Positions 15,220 to 29,377 are shown, numbered from the stretch's first letter. The stretch is DNA of 64,000 nucleotides from Hypericum androsaemum (GCA_963995505.1 OZ023190.1:2498516-2562515), one strand, 5' to 3'. A program made the numbers and translations. The notes: a model not told the origin generated them from the letters alone.

Positions 15220-18200
15220 ATGTCGAGAGGTCGTAGCAGCCTCCAATGGATCTGGACCCTCGCGGCGCTCCTTCTGGTCAACGCCGCCCATTCCTTCTAC
15301 CTCCCCGGGGTCGCCCCCCAGGATTTCCGCCAGGTCTTCCCCTTCCCCTTTTCATTTCTTTCATCAATCCTGTTTTCTCCCAATTAGTGGGTTCCCCGAT
15401 CGTTGAAAAAGTTGAGAAATTTTTGGGTTGTGGGTTGTTTTAGATCTGTCTGGTGCTTTACCCTTTCTGGGTTCCTTCCGGTTTTGAACTTGGGGGTCGT
15501 GTTAGTACAGGGGTGGAGTAATTTGAAGCTGATGGTGAGTGGTCCGGGAGGCGATTCGTCGTGTTTGATCTGTTGTGGTTAGCTTGTTTATTGGTTGTGA
15601 CCGCGGGTTTGTGTCGCGTAAAAAGCTTCTTGGGCGATCTTTAGGCTGATCATTCTCGTACATCGGTCTGGTGGACGCGAGAATTATCAGTCCCGGGAGT
15701 GTTTTCTCAATCGGAAATCAACTTGCCGAATGAACTAACTCGTGGATTGTCTGATTCTTCAGGCTCAATGGCTTTTGAGCTGTGTAATTTGAGCGATGGC
15801 ATTTAACCCAAGAGCGAATTTCCTCGGAAAAAAACATGAAAAGAGATGCGAGCCTCTGTTGTAGTCCCTTTTTTTCTGTTTGGGTTTGGACAAAATGACT
15901 GAAAGTTTCTGCTTAGATTGCTTTGTTGGACAGATAAAGCTCGATAAGCAGTTGTTGAAGTTTCCCTTTGAGCGTTATGTGTGAATTTTAGAACTATGTC
16001 AGTGTTTTCTTCCGGACATTTATGCTTATTGCCTCTGGTTCCTTACTGTCTTCACACTTTTCAGGGGGATGAGTTGAAGGTGAAGGTCAATAAACTGACC
16101 TCTACGAAGACCCAACTTCCCTACTCATATTACACTCTTGATTACTGTCCTCCCCCGAGTATCGTTGACAGTGTAGAAAATCTGGGAGAAATTCTTCGTG
16201 GTGATCGCATTGAGAACTCCCTATATGTGGTAGGTTAAGTTAGTTGTTTGTTGTTTCTTGGTCATGGTAACAGGATTTTTGTACCTTAAAGAAGCTTTTG
16301 CTGCAGTTCAAAATGAGGGAACCCCAGATGTGCAAAATTTTGTGTAAGCAAACACTTAATGCTAAAACGGCGAAGGAATTCAAGGAAAAGATAAATGATG
16401 AGTATCGGGTGAACATGTGAGATACTGACCTATTGGCCTAAGCTGCTCCTCAATTTATTAAGACACGCCAACTTTGCTTAACTCTTCGTCTTGTGCATGC
16501 TGCAGGATTTTGGATAATCTTCCATTGGTTATCCCCATTCCCAGGCAGGATCGCGAAAATTCCCTTGTGTATCAACAGGGTTTCTTTGTTGGTCTGAAAG
16601 GGCAGTATAGTGGTGTGAGTAGTTCACCAGTCACCTATTCTGTGTATTACTAATTGGACTCTAGTAGTTGCTTATGCAGGGTTTTGACCTTCTACCCATA
16701 TAATTGTCCTGCAGAGCAAAGATCAGAAACATTTCATCAACAATCATTTAGCTTTTACAGTAAGATATCACCGAGATCTGCAGACCGATACAGCTCGAAT
16801 TGTTGGATTTGAAGTCAAACCACACAGGTTCTACTTTGTGATTCTCAGTTACCATCTATTTTCTTTATCTGGTTTCTTAAGTTCTCAATTACTGATCTCC
16901 TCAACTGACATCGAGACTATCTCTTCTTTCAATTTAGTGTTAAGCATGAATATGTTGGGGATTGGAAGGAAGAGCAGACACGATTAACAACTTGTGATCC
17001 TCATGCTAAAAAACTTGTCACGAACTCAGATTCTCCTCAGGAGGTTGAAGATAAGAAACAGATAATATTCACATATGATGTCGAATTCAAGGTGCGCTCG
17101 ATGTCCTTCATGCCTTTCTTTCAGTGTGAAATACTGTTATTCTGGTCTACAGCAGCATTATTCGCCTCTTGGTTTTCATCTTGTTTTATTATACAGGAAA
17201 GTGATGTGAAGTGGGCATCACGTTGGGATACCTATCTTTTGATGGCCGATGACCAGATCCATTGGTTTTCAATTGTCAACTCTTTGATGATTGTTCTTTT
17301 CCTCTCCGGAATGGTGGCAATGATCATGCTTCGGACACTCTACCGTGATATCTCCAAGTACAACCAACTGGAGACACAAGAGGAAGCCCAAGAAGAGACT
17401 GGATGGAAATTGGTTCATGGGGATGTTTTCAGGCCTCCGATAAACTCCGATCTGCTTTGTGTCTATGTTGGCACCGGGGTACAGTTTTTTGGAATGATCC
17501 TCATTACTATGATCTTTGCCGTCCTTGGTTTCCTCTCCCCGTCAAACCGAGGTGGGCTGATGACAGCCATGCTTCTTCTCTGGGTATTTATGGGCATTCT
17601 TGCTGGTTATTCTTCATCTCGTCTATACAAGATGTTCAAGGGAACGGAATGGAAGAAAGTCACGCTAAAAACAGCCTTCATGTTTCCTGCAATAGCATTC
17701 ACGATTTTCTTTGTCTTGAATGCCATGATATGGGGAGAAAAATCATCTGGGGCAGTGCCTTTTGGAACCATGTTTGCTCTGGTTTTGATGTGGTTCGGTA
17801 TCTCAGTCCCACTTGTCTTTGTTGGTAGTTATGTTGGCTTCAAGAAGCCACCAATGGAGCATCCAGTGAAAACCAATAAAATTCCCAGGCAGATACCGGA
17901 ACAGGCATGGTACATGAACCCAGCCTTCTCCATCCTCATCGGAGGAATTCTACCTTTTGGAGCCGTGTTTATCGAGCTCTTCTTCATCCTCACTTCAATA
18001 TGGCTGCAACAGTTCTACTACATCTTCGGCTTCCTCTTCATCGTCTTCGTCATCCTTCTCATCACATGTGCTGAGATCACTATAGTGCTTTGCTACTTTC
18101 AGCTGTGCAGCGAGGACTACAATTGGTGGTGGAGGTCCTACCTGACTTCGGGCTCCTCAGCTCTTTACCTGTTTCTCTACGCAGCTTTCTACTTCTTTAC

Positions 18201-18354
18201 AAAGCTCGAGATCACAAAGCTGGTATCTGCAGCCTTGTACTTCGGCTACATGCTCATCGTCTCCTTCGCCTTCTTCGTGCTAACCGGCACAATTGGTTTC
18301 TATGCATGCTTCTGGTTTACCAGGCTCATATATTCGTCTGTGAAGATCGATTAA
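15220..18354 (+). CDS. Transmembrane 9 superfamily protein (nonaspanin/EMP70), 640 aa
   Basis: Seven exons: 15220-15333, 16065-16229, 16307-16416, 16506-16614, 16715-16827, 16938-17091, 17197-18354. The N-terminus is a signal peptide (basic start, then LAALLLVNAAHSFYLPG), followed by a luminal domain with the family's YYTLDYCPP segment. The last exon, from residue 256, holds the nine hydrophobic helices. The C-terminus ends VKID, matching the KxD/E motif that plant TM9 proteins use for Golgi retention and COPI binding. Length is typical. TM9 proteins are Golgi/endosomal membrane proteins implicated in sorting of membrane cargo and, in some organisms, adhesion and nutrient responses. The last intron (17092-17196) is 105 bases, in phase 0 and without stops, so its retention would keep the frame. 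Confidence 0.95.
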
Positions 18355-20842
18355 ACGATTTCGTAGTGTTAGTTCAAGGATATAATGTACTTTTTATAGC
18401 TCAGGTACTTGGTTTCTTGTTATGTGATTCAGATGTCATAAGTTAGCCAGAAGGAAAGCCAATGTTAGCTAAAAGGAAATGTCAATCGTTTTTCTATAGA
18501 GGTGACTTTTTGAGCAATGACTCTCTGTTCCCAAAATGGCTGGTTATGCTCTATATAAATGTCATGCGGGGCACGACTCGAGGTTCGAAGCCTCGAATCC
18601 CCACCGCGCACACTTGTGAAGCACGGCAGCTCGTACCTATAAATGGAAGAAGAATTTGTACTCGGTGCTGTTTGTGCAGTTCGGGAGACTCAAAAATTTA
18701 GAAAGATTATTCTTGTCCGTCACCTTTGGTAAAATATTGAGTTCATACTCTTAGGTACTCTTGGGAACACAACAGTAGAGCTTTATCACTGTAATTCAAC
18801 TCAGTTTGAACTTGAATTAGTCGATTCAATAGATGTGTCGATAGATTTAAGGGTGATTTTTGTTGCTAACCATACATAACATAGTGATTACGATGAGAAG
18901 AAATTAGACGAACAAGGAAATAGTAATCCAACTAGTTAGTGAAATAATTTCCCTTAAAAGGAAGGAAGGAAGGAAGGAACTGGTTAGTAAAGCAATCAGC
19001 CGTTCTTCATGTACGGAAACTACGCTACTGTCGATTCTATGCTTTTTTTTTCTTCTCCTTTCGAACTCGAATCAGTTGCTGATATATGTTGAAACTTTTG
19101 CATGTCAAGCCACTTGGTCATGGCCAGGCCTAACATAGTCATGGCCTGGCCCACCCAATGGATCGGATACCGGAAGATGCTGGTCTTGCTAATGAACTTA
19201 AAGCTTCTGCCAACAGGCAAAGTAAAAGGAGTGTACTGAGAAACATTATACAATAGGCAACAGACAGAGAAGGTTCTGGACATTAAGAGAGAGACCTGGT
19301 GTCGGATGAGCAGCATCAGCCATTCCCGATCCGACCAGTTCAGATCTAACTACAGTGTGCCATGCCGACCCGTCTCTTCTGTACAGCTCATAGTCAGGAC
19401 CTTGCTGATTGAACTTTTTTTGTGGAAAGAATGACGCCACGATGCAAGTGTGTTCTTTCTTGTGTTGAGGCAAAGGGGGCTTTGACTGCCTATTTAAAGG
19501 AAAGTCATGATATAGAGGAAGAATGTGGAATCAGATGTTGTGGGAGAAAACAATAACAGAAGTAACTTAACTTAGCGATTGCCAGGGATCTATTATAGGC
19601 GTGGGCTTTTCATATTAGACTTTCCGATTTTAATTGTAATTGGCTTCAGGTTTAATTGTTATTGGAATTCTAAGTTCAGGGTTTTTTTTGTTGTAATTTG
19701 TATTATCGTGGATCGTGTAATTATAGGGGCAAAAAAGAACTTTGTACTCGTGGTATTATCAACGGTACTCTTTTCTCGGTACGATTTTTTTTCCGTATCG
19801 GATTTGATGAGGCCGGCGGCTGCGAGATTGCGAATTCTCCTTTCGCCATATACTATTAATAAAAATTTACTTTTTAAAAAAAATTAACTTAACTTGTTGT
19901 CATAAAATATAGGCTTCCAAGTGTCCAACTGTGGTAACAGAATTATATTTCTTTCCAAGTATCCAACTATGTAAAGACTTTGACGCGGTTAATGGCTTTT
20001 TTTTTTCCTGCTGATAATGGTTGGTGTCTGTCCAATTAGTTTAGATTTGAGACAGTATTATTGATAGTAAATTTTTTTTTAACAAATATTCTAAAATGCA
20101 GCATTTCCAAGAGTATATTGCCGTAAATTATTCTCAACGAATAACTTTGCGGTTGATCTAAACAGTTGTTAAGGACTTGGGACGAGACCAGTTTATTATG
20201 TGATTATTTATAGTGTGGAGGAGAGGATAGGCTAAGCAAAAATTCGACAAAGTTAAGGGACCGAAGGACTCTTTTTATACGCGAGGAATGAGTCCAAAGT
20301 CTTGGAGTCGACGGTAAAATTAGCATAATTTTATTTATATTGACGTAAAATTCTAAAATTAATAAGCATTTGGTTGAATAGAAATGAGAACTTGATTTGA
20401 ACCAAAGTTCAACAAGGTACAAAGAAAAGTACTTGCAATTTTTTTGAAAGGTAATTTTTTTAGCATTTGGTAGTTGGTTTTGATATTCCGTACCTCAATT
20501 GCATCAGATTGAGAAAACATTTGTTATGTGCTCTCGGTCAAAAAATGCGTCTGACATATGGTACGAAAGTGAAGTCTGGCCTATAATCATTTGATTCATC
20601 TCGACACAGAACGATGCAAATATCTACGAGACACCAGAAGGATGCACAAAGAAAAGCAATTCACCCTATAAAATACATACATACATACATAATCGGTTAG
20701 TATATGCTAAGAACTCACAAGGAACACATTCACCACCGACACAACACAGCAGAAACAGATCAAACATAGAGGTTTGGCAAATTCTTATTCAGTTTATGAG
20801 AGAAAGGGAAAGCACTCGGACTGGAAGAGTAGAGGACATAAA
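18355..20842. other. Convergent intergenic region, TM9 to SRP receptor
   Basis: The 3' ends of two convergent genes face each other. A (GGAA)n run lies near 18960 and an (ACAT)n run near 20683-20700. The minus strand at 19020-19473 has two overlapping open stretches that could be exons of an unrecognised gene, but no family match is visible. About 19640-19885 looks like the 3' end of a plant LINE or a processed transcript: a GGCCGGCGGCTG motif, AATAAA and an A-rich tail. The rest is AT-rich without recognisable content. Confidence 0.5.
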
Positions 20843-23800
20843 TCATTTGAGAAGTGTCTTCACAATTGACTTCACGTTCAACTTCTTGAGATCGGTGTAG
20901 GACTGGCCGCAACCAACGAACATCACTGGCGCACCTGAGACGTAAACCATCGACAGTGCAGCTCCAACCTACACGCAACACATTATCAGAACCAGATCAT
21001 TCCTGAGCGAGCATCCCAAACCAGGACATAAAGCAGGTGGTTGCGATGGCGGGAACGGCGTTTACCTTATCATCTATGGTGTCGAATTTGGTGAGCAGAA
21101 TACCATCAATCAGCCTTGGGTTAGGTGAAGGGGAGAGGTCAGCTAGTTTCTGAATCAAAGAAATACAAGACGTGAGAAACGGGTTGAGATAGAACCTGCG
21201 GTACCAAAGTCACTCGTTAAGAAAACTGAACCTGGTTGAACTTGGATAGTTGATCCACTGCATCATTTCCAACCAACGCCTCTCCAACAAACAAGACTAA
21301 ATCTGGGTTGTTTAGGTAAATTAGCTTTGAAAGAGCTCTCATCAATGGTTCATTGTCCTGAGAAAATAAGGCGAATTAGGGACACAAAAGGGGCAAGGTT
21401 CGGTTTCAGATATTATCATACAAAAAGTAATATGAAAATTGAACTTGAGTCATCTTAACACCTGCATACGACCAGCAGTATCAACAAGAACAACATCAGA
21501 TCCATTTCGTGTGGCTTCCTGAATAGCTTCCTTCGCCACAACAGCAGGATCTTTTTCATAGCCCTTCTCAAAAATCGGGATCTAGCAAGAAAAGCGCACA
21601 GAGGTAAGCTATAGCTTTTAACACAATAAGATGCCAAACCAATGGGAGATCTGTTTCATCAAAGTGTCAAAAGACAAGGCAATAATAAGGAGGATCTTCT
21701 GTACCTGGAGCCTACGTGCATGAGTCCTTAGTTGTTCGACAGCTCCTGCACGGAAAGTATCACAGGCAGCCATCATAACACTGACCTTATGCTGCAGAAG
21801 CCAGTATGCAACCTGAAACAGAGAGTTTATCAACTCCTGCTCTGATGGAAAACCAAAAATTGATTCTGCATTTGATACTTCGAAGGATAGAAATGTTGTC
21901 ACCTTCGCGAGGTTGGTCGACTTTCCAACCCCATTGACACCAACAAAAACAACCACATATGGCTTCTTTTGCTCTCTAGCAGCATGCACATCCCTCATTA
22001 TATCAATTGAGCGCCTAGGAGTCAAAATACGAACAAGTGCTTGCTCCATAGCTGACTGTTGAAGAAACCAACACATGAATCAATATAAGCCTACCAAACT
22101 ATATACAAGGTTAACTTCCAAAATAAAATGTACAAATGCAAGCTACAGAAAGAAGGGAGCCTAAATTATGAAGAAATTTTTTTTAGCAATCAGGAGGCGG
22201 CTAAATAAGAATGAGCGTCCAGAAAAGGTACCATCGATTGAGCCTTCAAAATGTTAAAACACCAGCTTCAGGAAATTCAAAATAATGTCATGCAGAGAAG
22301 ATGATAGGAGCCAAGAGCAGGATAGCTGCCAGAGGTTCAGATTGAACCTATCACATTCACAATTGCCCTAAGATAAATTTTACTCAAACCCAGTAACGGG
22401 ATGAAACAATCTGCTCTACTCAATAATCCAGCCAGACACATCTACTATGTTGAGTTTTGACCAATTAGATATCCTTGTTTTTTGTTAGACCATATTCAAA
22501 GAAAATTAAAGTTGGCAGAAATGACTCATGAAATATTACTTTGTTGCTCACTATCAGTCACTAGTAAATCAGCAAGGCTTGAGAGAACAAAATTGTTATT
22601 GTAAATACCTGTACTGTTGATGATATTCTTGTGAATGATCCCAGCTTTTTACCTTCAAGGCTGGTTGCAACAGATTCGCAAAGCTTTTCAGCTATCTCCT
22701 CTGCCTGCGATGGATAAAGGAATAGTCATCCCTTAATGTCACCAGTGAAATGGCAACGATTATCCATTTGTTAAGTAAAGACAATAACCAGACAGGGCCA
22801 CATACCACATTCTTGGTCATTAGCCTATCTTTGAGAGCCTTAAGAGCAGGTTCTAGGTCTGCCTTCTCCAAATTTGCCTTGCCAGCAATGCTAAACCAGT
22901 AACATATAACATAAGTATCAATTATTCACAGATCAGGATAGATAAGCTGAGCATTCATAATGTGTGCCAAATGATGTGCACAAAAATGGAGAAAGCAATG
23001 ATAAAAGGGGGAGGTTATGAATATATTAGCATACTACAGAGCCAATCTACACCAGCAATAAAAAACTTCACAAAATGGAATTTCATTTCTAGATCACCAA
23101 CCTTAAATGAGCGGAAACTTCATTGAAAGATAAAAGAATAACAAATGAGATTAGCAACTGATAGAGGATATAAGCAAGCAAAAACATTTACTGGCTAGAA
23201 TACATGTAGGTCGCGTGATTGCCACAAAGAAATTCCTCATGTTCCACCAAACAAAATCAACGCAATTATGTCATATGATATCCCAGAAAAATTAAATCAA
23301 GCCAGCAATCGACTGCACTAAGAATCAAGAAAAGTTTACCTCTGGAACATGGATGAAAACCAACCCTTCTTCTTAGCCTGAGGCTGGCCATCCTTTCCGA
23401 GTTCCTCATCATCCTCGTCCTCACTGTCACTACTAAACACCTCTTCCTTATCCATCATACTCTCCCCTTGCTCAGCAGCCGCCACAACCTCCACATTCTC
23501 ACTTCCGTTCTGAGCCGGATCTGTAAAATCCAGCTTGGTCTCCTTGGGTGAATCATCCCAAACCCTATTCAACTTAGTAACCTTTTTCTTCGGGTCCACC
23601 TTCGAACCCTTGCTACTTACAACAACAGAAGAAGAATTGTCAGTCTTCTTCCCTCCTCCTTTACCCGCCCTAAGCTTCTGGAGCTTACTAACATCAAAAG
23701 CCCCATTCCCATTACCGTTAGCACACTTATCCCCTTTCCCCTTGCCGTTATCAACAACAACAACACCACCATTCCCGCTCCCGTTCTCCATCTTCCGCGC

Positions 23801-24307
23801 CTTCCCATCCGCGTCCCCGTCCCCGTCCCCATCCCCATTCCCATTCCCATTCCCCTTCTTCTTATCCCCACCATCCAACTTCCTCCCCACCCGTGCAACA
23901 CGCTTCCCCTCGTTGTTCCCGCCCTTCGCCTTCCTCAGCTCCTCCGCCCTCGCCTCCGCCTCCATCCTAATCTGCCTAAACATCTCGTCGAACTCGTCGT
24001 ACCCGGCCGTCCTCTTCGGATCGTAAATCCCGGCGAACTCCCGCCTCACGGCGGCCAGGAGATCCTCCACGTACAGGAGGTGGAGGATCTTCTGGTAAAC
24101 CGCGACGAAAACGAGACCTAGCTCGTTGTGGAAGGTCCATTTGAGGGTGTACGAGTCGTAGCTATACGACGCCGCACCGGAACGCTCCTCCAACAAACAG
24201 GATCGGATCAGTGTGTCGATCGGCGACCCCTTCAACGCGTTCCCCAGCTCCTTGCACGTCCACAGAAGCAACCCGCCCCTCGTGAATATTAACAATTGCT
24301 CTAACAT
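20843..24307 (-). CDS. SRPRA: Signal recognition particle receptor alpha subunit, 621 aa
   Basis: Nine exons read right to left: 23340-24307, 22806-22890, 22609-22704, 21903-22055, 21705-21812, 21462-21581, 21232-21357, 21066-21149, 20843-20968; frame and GT-AG borders are continuous. The N-terminal SRX longin domain ([18 protein letters not shown]) binds SRP receptor beta. A charged linker follows, with a (NG)n(DG)n run and an acidic [11 protein letters not shown] stretch. The C-terminal NG domain has the P-loop GVNGVGKST near residue 425, DTAGRMQ near 505 and TKFD near 573. The protein is the ER-side GTPase that receives SRP-ribosome complexes and hands nascent chains to the translocon. The long NG/DG run is unusual but stays in frame. 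Intron 4 (21813-21902) is 90 bases, phase 0 and stop-free. Confidence 0.96.
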
Positions 24308-25202
24308 CGCTTCGATTATTTTTTTCCCTAAATTTTTTTTAAAAAAATTATTTTTTGCTAGAAAATAAATAAATTAATTACAGGAGAAGAGGCGAACCTG
24401 TTGTTGTTGTCGAGGAAAAGAAGAAGAAAAAGGAAAGAAAAATGCGATTTTACTTCTGGTTGGGGTTTATATATATGTATGATGCGGGGGAGGCGGGGGC
24501 TTATAGGTAATTTTACCTTTTGACTCATTCTCCAGGTGGTTTTGTACTTTGTAATGGACGGCAGGGAAATGTGTGTTTTGACTTGGATTTTGAAAGGGGG
24601 GAGAAGCCGAAAAGAAATTCAACACGGTTACAAAATTATCGGTTATAAGAATCTTTTGTTTTGCGGTTGTTTAACTCGAGTACTGTTGGGTTTTATTGGA
24701 GAAAAATTATTTACCAATTTGTGCCAGATTTGTTTCAGTAAAATGGTTTGAACGTTCGACTAGAACATTAGATTGCCGTGATTTCAATAATAACAGAAAG
24801 ATAAGACATGAATTTACAATTTTGTATATTTGTGGCGTCTCCAAATTCGGCTTCAAAAATGGATAAACTCGAGTCGTAAGTTTTGGCAGTTTAGGAGTCG
24901 CAGGTGACAGATCCCAAAGGTTCAAAGAGTTCTAGGCGAGCTTAGCGTCTAAAAAAAGTTAAGGATGTGTATAGAAGTTGACTTCAAGAAAAAGAAGGTA
25001 TTGTGAACTAGCACATATTTTGATTAGCACTCGGTCAACGATTCAACGGACATTAACAAAATACATGATAATTTAACAATTCAAACATTAAAACAAACCA
25101 ATACTTCAATATTACATCAGCCTCGGACCTATATTTCGGTCTAAAAGGATCCAAATCCAAACCCTCTTTTGACTATCAGACCCGTCCTGTGTTAGTACAT
25201 AT
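24308..25202. other. SRP receptor 5' region and intergenic DNA
   Basis: The minus-strand promoter and leader of the SRP receptor occupy about 24308-24560; a TATATATG stretch lies near 24468. From there to 25202 the DNA is AT-rich with no recognisable gene; the last part is the 3' flank of the minus-strand YbaB/STIC2 gene. Confidence 0.5.
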
Positions 25203-28200
25203 TTATTTAAAAGGAGAATAGTTTGGTGGCAACCCCAAGCTCGATCCAAGGTTGCTCATCCTGTCCTTCACGGCCTAACAGAAAAAGAACGAATTCTGTT
25301 GGCTTCAACGGCTGCATTTAGGAAGGATTAAAGCTAAAGAAACAATCGAATGGAAAAAGGAGATTCTACCTGGACGCTCTTTTGATGTGCATCCTTGTAC
25401 GCTTCGGTAACTAGGCGCGAAAGTTCCTGCACAAACGAACATTTCTTCTGTCATCCGAAATGTTTTTCGCTACTTGAGCCGTCATGCGAAACAAGAATAT
25501 GTTATAATGGAAGACACTTTGTTTCATTCCGTAATAGTCACAATATCCAGCCATGGAAACCAGAGGCAGTTCAAAGAGCGATGAGTTACCGAGTCAGCTA
25601 CCTCCAAACGGAAGATATATTTAGAATTCGGAAACCATACAGGTCTATGCACAATCAAACAATTCTACTGAGGTATTTTACTCGGGTTCAATTCTTCTGA
25701 TCAGAAAAAAGGGAAAAAATAACTGTCCTCTGCTCCGGTATGGGCGAGCATTTAGCTTGATTCTGTGACTTGGACCATAGGTCATTTCATGCTCAATCAC
25801 CGACTGTTCACGAACTCTTAATGTATTACACAACTAGACTAATCTAGACATCAAAGCTTGTTCATTTTAGATTACTTCCTTACTCTGCAACTCAACAGAA
25901 GCCATATAAAAAGCACCAGGTAACAAACACAGTGAATTTGACAGGCAAAGATGCAAAATGCGACAAGGAGAAAGCAGCAAAATATTCATTAAGCAAGCAC
26001 TACACTCACTTCCGAACCCAATTGCATTGCAGCTTCGGTGATATCTGTGCGTAAAGGCTGTTGGTTCCCGGATACCGTCACCTTAAACAAAATATCAGAG
26101 TTTTAAAATCTGTATAAGAGAAGCAGGATTCAATCCCCCTTATATATAAAGCACAACCAGAGCTTATGGCTACCACCAAAAATATCATGTACAAATCTCT
26201 GACAGCAATAACCAGAAACAGAAAAAGTTTCCTGGCCAAGATTGTTTCGGTTTCTTTACTCTCTAAACAGAAAACTAGATTAAAAACATGAGGATTGTCA
26301 GATTTCAGGAGTAATTAGTCTCTTGCTGCAACATGATGAGGATCTTCTGGAAATTTGTGTTTTTGTCAAGAAGCGGGATATTTTGAACCCGAGCTTTGAT
26401 TTGTTACTACATATTCTTGTACAGAAAGTACAAGAAATCTTTCCATTTCAACTCTTTTTTTTATGCTAGCAAATTCGGTAATTTTGTTCTATGGATAATT
26501 GCTTCCGTTTCAGTACAAAATAGAAACAACACCAATCTTCTGGAACGCCTTTTCAGGGTCAAAACATAGAGGCTAAGAGCAGGTATAAAGATATATAACA
26601 GAATTTAACTAACCTGAAACCAACTTCTAGCTTGCAGACATCAACAGAACGACACATGGTTCTATGGAAATGAATTAAGAGAGAGTGGAGATGGAAACAT
26701 ACCTTGACTAGTTCGCCTTCACAATAACCATCAAATTCTGAGCTGTTTAAAATACGGTGAAACAACGAGGACCAATCTCAGGAATGAATTCAGATAGTAT
26801 AACTAAAGTATTCAGCCCGAGCATAGTTCTTTTTTTTTAAGTGGCCAAAGCATAGTTGGGAGAGAAGTTCTTTTTTTTAAAGTAGCCAAAGCATAGTTGG
26901 GAGAGAAGCCATACCTAGCAAGCTCCTTTTGCATCTGAATTGCCTCAACTTGAACCACCGAGTAAGCCTTCTTCATATCCTCGAACAAAGCCAGCGGGTT
27001 TTTCATATCTGCCTGAAATGAAGTAGAAGAAACGAGTTGGGTAAAAGATCATATGCACCATCGTTGAATCATGATGTTGTATATTTCAGCATCCAGGTTA
27101 GGAGACAGAGTGGGAACATCCACTACCAGAATCTGTTTCAACTAATGAATGCAGAGAACGATAAACTTCTCTTTCAGGTTTCTGGAATCCATTCACATAC
27201 CATAACAAAAGATGATCTGCAGTAATCAATGTTGGACCGACAGTATCTCAAGTATCAATAAAGCTTAGGCAAGTTAGGGGAAAATAGGTTGGTATCAATC
27301 GGTTCTGGATAAAGATGTATACAAAGACCAGGGGATACCAAAATGGACCCAAAATGGTGCTTTCTCAAATCACGACCCCATTTTTGGTTTTGACAGAAAC
27401 CACGGGATACCAAAATGGATGTAACTCTAATCTAAAATACTGCTACACGTAATTTAAAGAAATTTTTTTTAGCTTATACTTACGTTAGCTATGCACATGA
27501 AGTCAATAATCAACATATAAACATCAAACCTATTAAACTAAAAATCAATGAAAAAAGTCTGACGCTGAAAACCTTGTGAAATACACAAAAGCATGAACAA
27601 ACAAACTCTTTCATTTAGCATATATTCGACAGAAAAAAAAGAATGATAACAATGACAACATCATTTTTTTCCCAACAAGATCCAAGAAATAAGAGAGAAT
27701 ATTCTCAGTACCACCAAGTTCAAAGAAGAATACTTGAGCATTTGAATTCAATAATGTACAGATCTTTCAGCAAACGAAAAAAAAGAAACATTAGTCAATA
27801 GCTATTCCGCAATTTCGCTGAATGCCAAAAACCAACCAACACCATGTCGATTCAATATGGAATGCATGTCGGGCATATTTGGCCAATGGAACAGCTCAAA
27901 GAATAATATCCTGACAAAAGCAAGCTAATCATGGATTAGCTTGCAGGAGAAAATATTAATGAGTTGACTGTTACCATTGACGGTGCACCATCACCATTCT
28001 CATCCTTTTTTCCTCCAAAGAGGCCATACATCCGGAAAGACCTGGAACTTTGCAAAGTTTTCCTATTTTCGGACCATGATATAATCTGATGGCCACCAAA
28101 GTTTGAGTTTAAATTGTAATTACCTGAAAAGCAGCACAAGAAACTGATGAACACCTTTTGAGGTATAAGAATGAAGCCGAATAGAGTACGAGAAGAAAGC

Positions 28201-29377
28201 ATAGTAATGGAAACAGTAGGATGATAATGACTGACTGCCATCCATTTTTGGATCATATTTCTCATCCATACCCAAACAAGGAAGAAAACAAAAATACAAA
28301 TGTGAGCCAATCACCCATTTACTTCATCTCAAAGACTGACGAATAGCATTAAGGGGATAGTTACACTAAAGAAAAGGTCATGAACCCACTTGCCTCTAGC
28401 ACCTACTAATAATGGAGAAAAATATAACAAAAAAATGTGTATAAAGAAAAGTGAGAACTGCCACAGTTGGAATTTCCGTTGAAAAATTGAACTCAAGACA
28501 TATTTATGCATCGAAATAAGTCCAACAAGTCCGTCAAAAAGGCAATGGACGAGTTTCTAAATAAATACTAACAGCAAAAACAAAAACACCAGATCAGAAA
28601 GGTGGAAGTTAACACTGCATTCTTTACTTCTTTAGAAGATGAACGACAACGGATAGCATATCTCATCAATAACACTCTCGAAAAACTTCTACATCAGTAA
28701 ATCGATAAGACAGAATTGGTCAAACAAAAGAAGATTACATTCAAGGAACTACAAAGTTTTTTCCCACCGACGTCCCCTCTCAAATCCCTGACTTCTCTAC
28801 ACATTCATGGCCCCTTCCCAAACTCTGAAATTCGTCTCGACTCTACAACTAACCAGCAACAAAAACCAATAGTATAGCTGCACAATTCGCACATTGAAAT
28901 CTCTTGTAAAAAAAAACTCGAATGCAACTCATCCTGGTCCACCAAAAGCGACACCCTATGAAGTACGACCTACCTCGAAATAATTCCACATTTGACCAAA
29001 AGCGTTTATCTAGAAAGCTATGTGTCCCTGTTCAATAGAATCCTAAGAGAGTATCGACACATACAAAAGGAACCCAGAAGAGCACAGTTGAAAAGCTTCG
29101 AACTTTATAACTTTCCATTGAAAACCATCCACTTTCACCAATTGGGTCACACACACATAGAGAGAGAGAACCCGAAGTTGGTGCAAGTGGTAAAGAAGTT
29201 CAAGTCTTACGAATATAATAGACATCATCGAGCTAAAATAGGACGTGACGATGCTCGACTCTAAATAGCGAGATTGAGAAATTACAGAGGGGGAAGGAAG
29301 TAGACAGAGGCATTCTTCTGGGGTCGGAGATGAGCCGGGTTGGGTTGAAGGCCGGAGCTCCCACTGCATTCGCTGAC

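Noticed and set aside
18560..18612. tRNA-like hairpin (CGAGG, TTCGAAG, CCTCG then AATCCCCACC)
   Set aside because: Only a T-arm-like hairpin and an acceptor-like end are present. No D-arm, anticodon arm or matching 5' acceptor strand fits, so no tRNA gene is called.
19020..19473. Two overlapping minus-strand frames between the TM9 and SRP receptor genes
   Set aside because: They might be exons of an unknown gene, but no recognisable motif, start context or convincing splice pair links them. Not called as a gene.
23535..24026. 163-codon plus-strand frame, Pro/Phe/Ser-rich
   Set aside because: Antisense of the repetitive SRP receptor linker; low complexity, no start context or splice partners.
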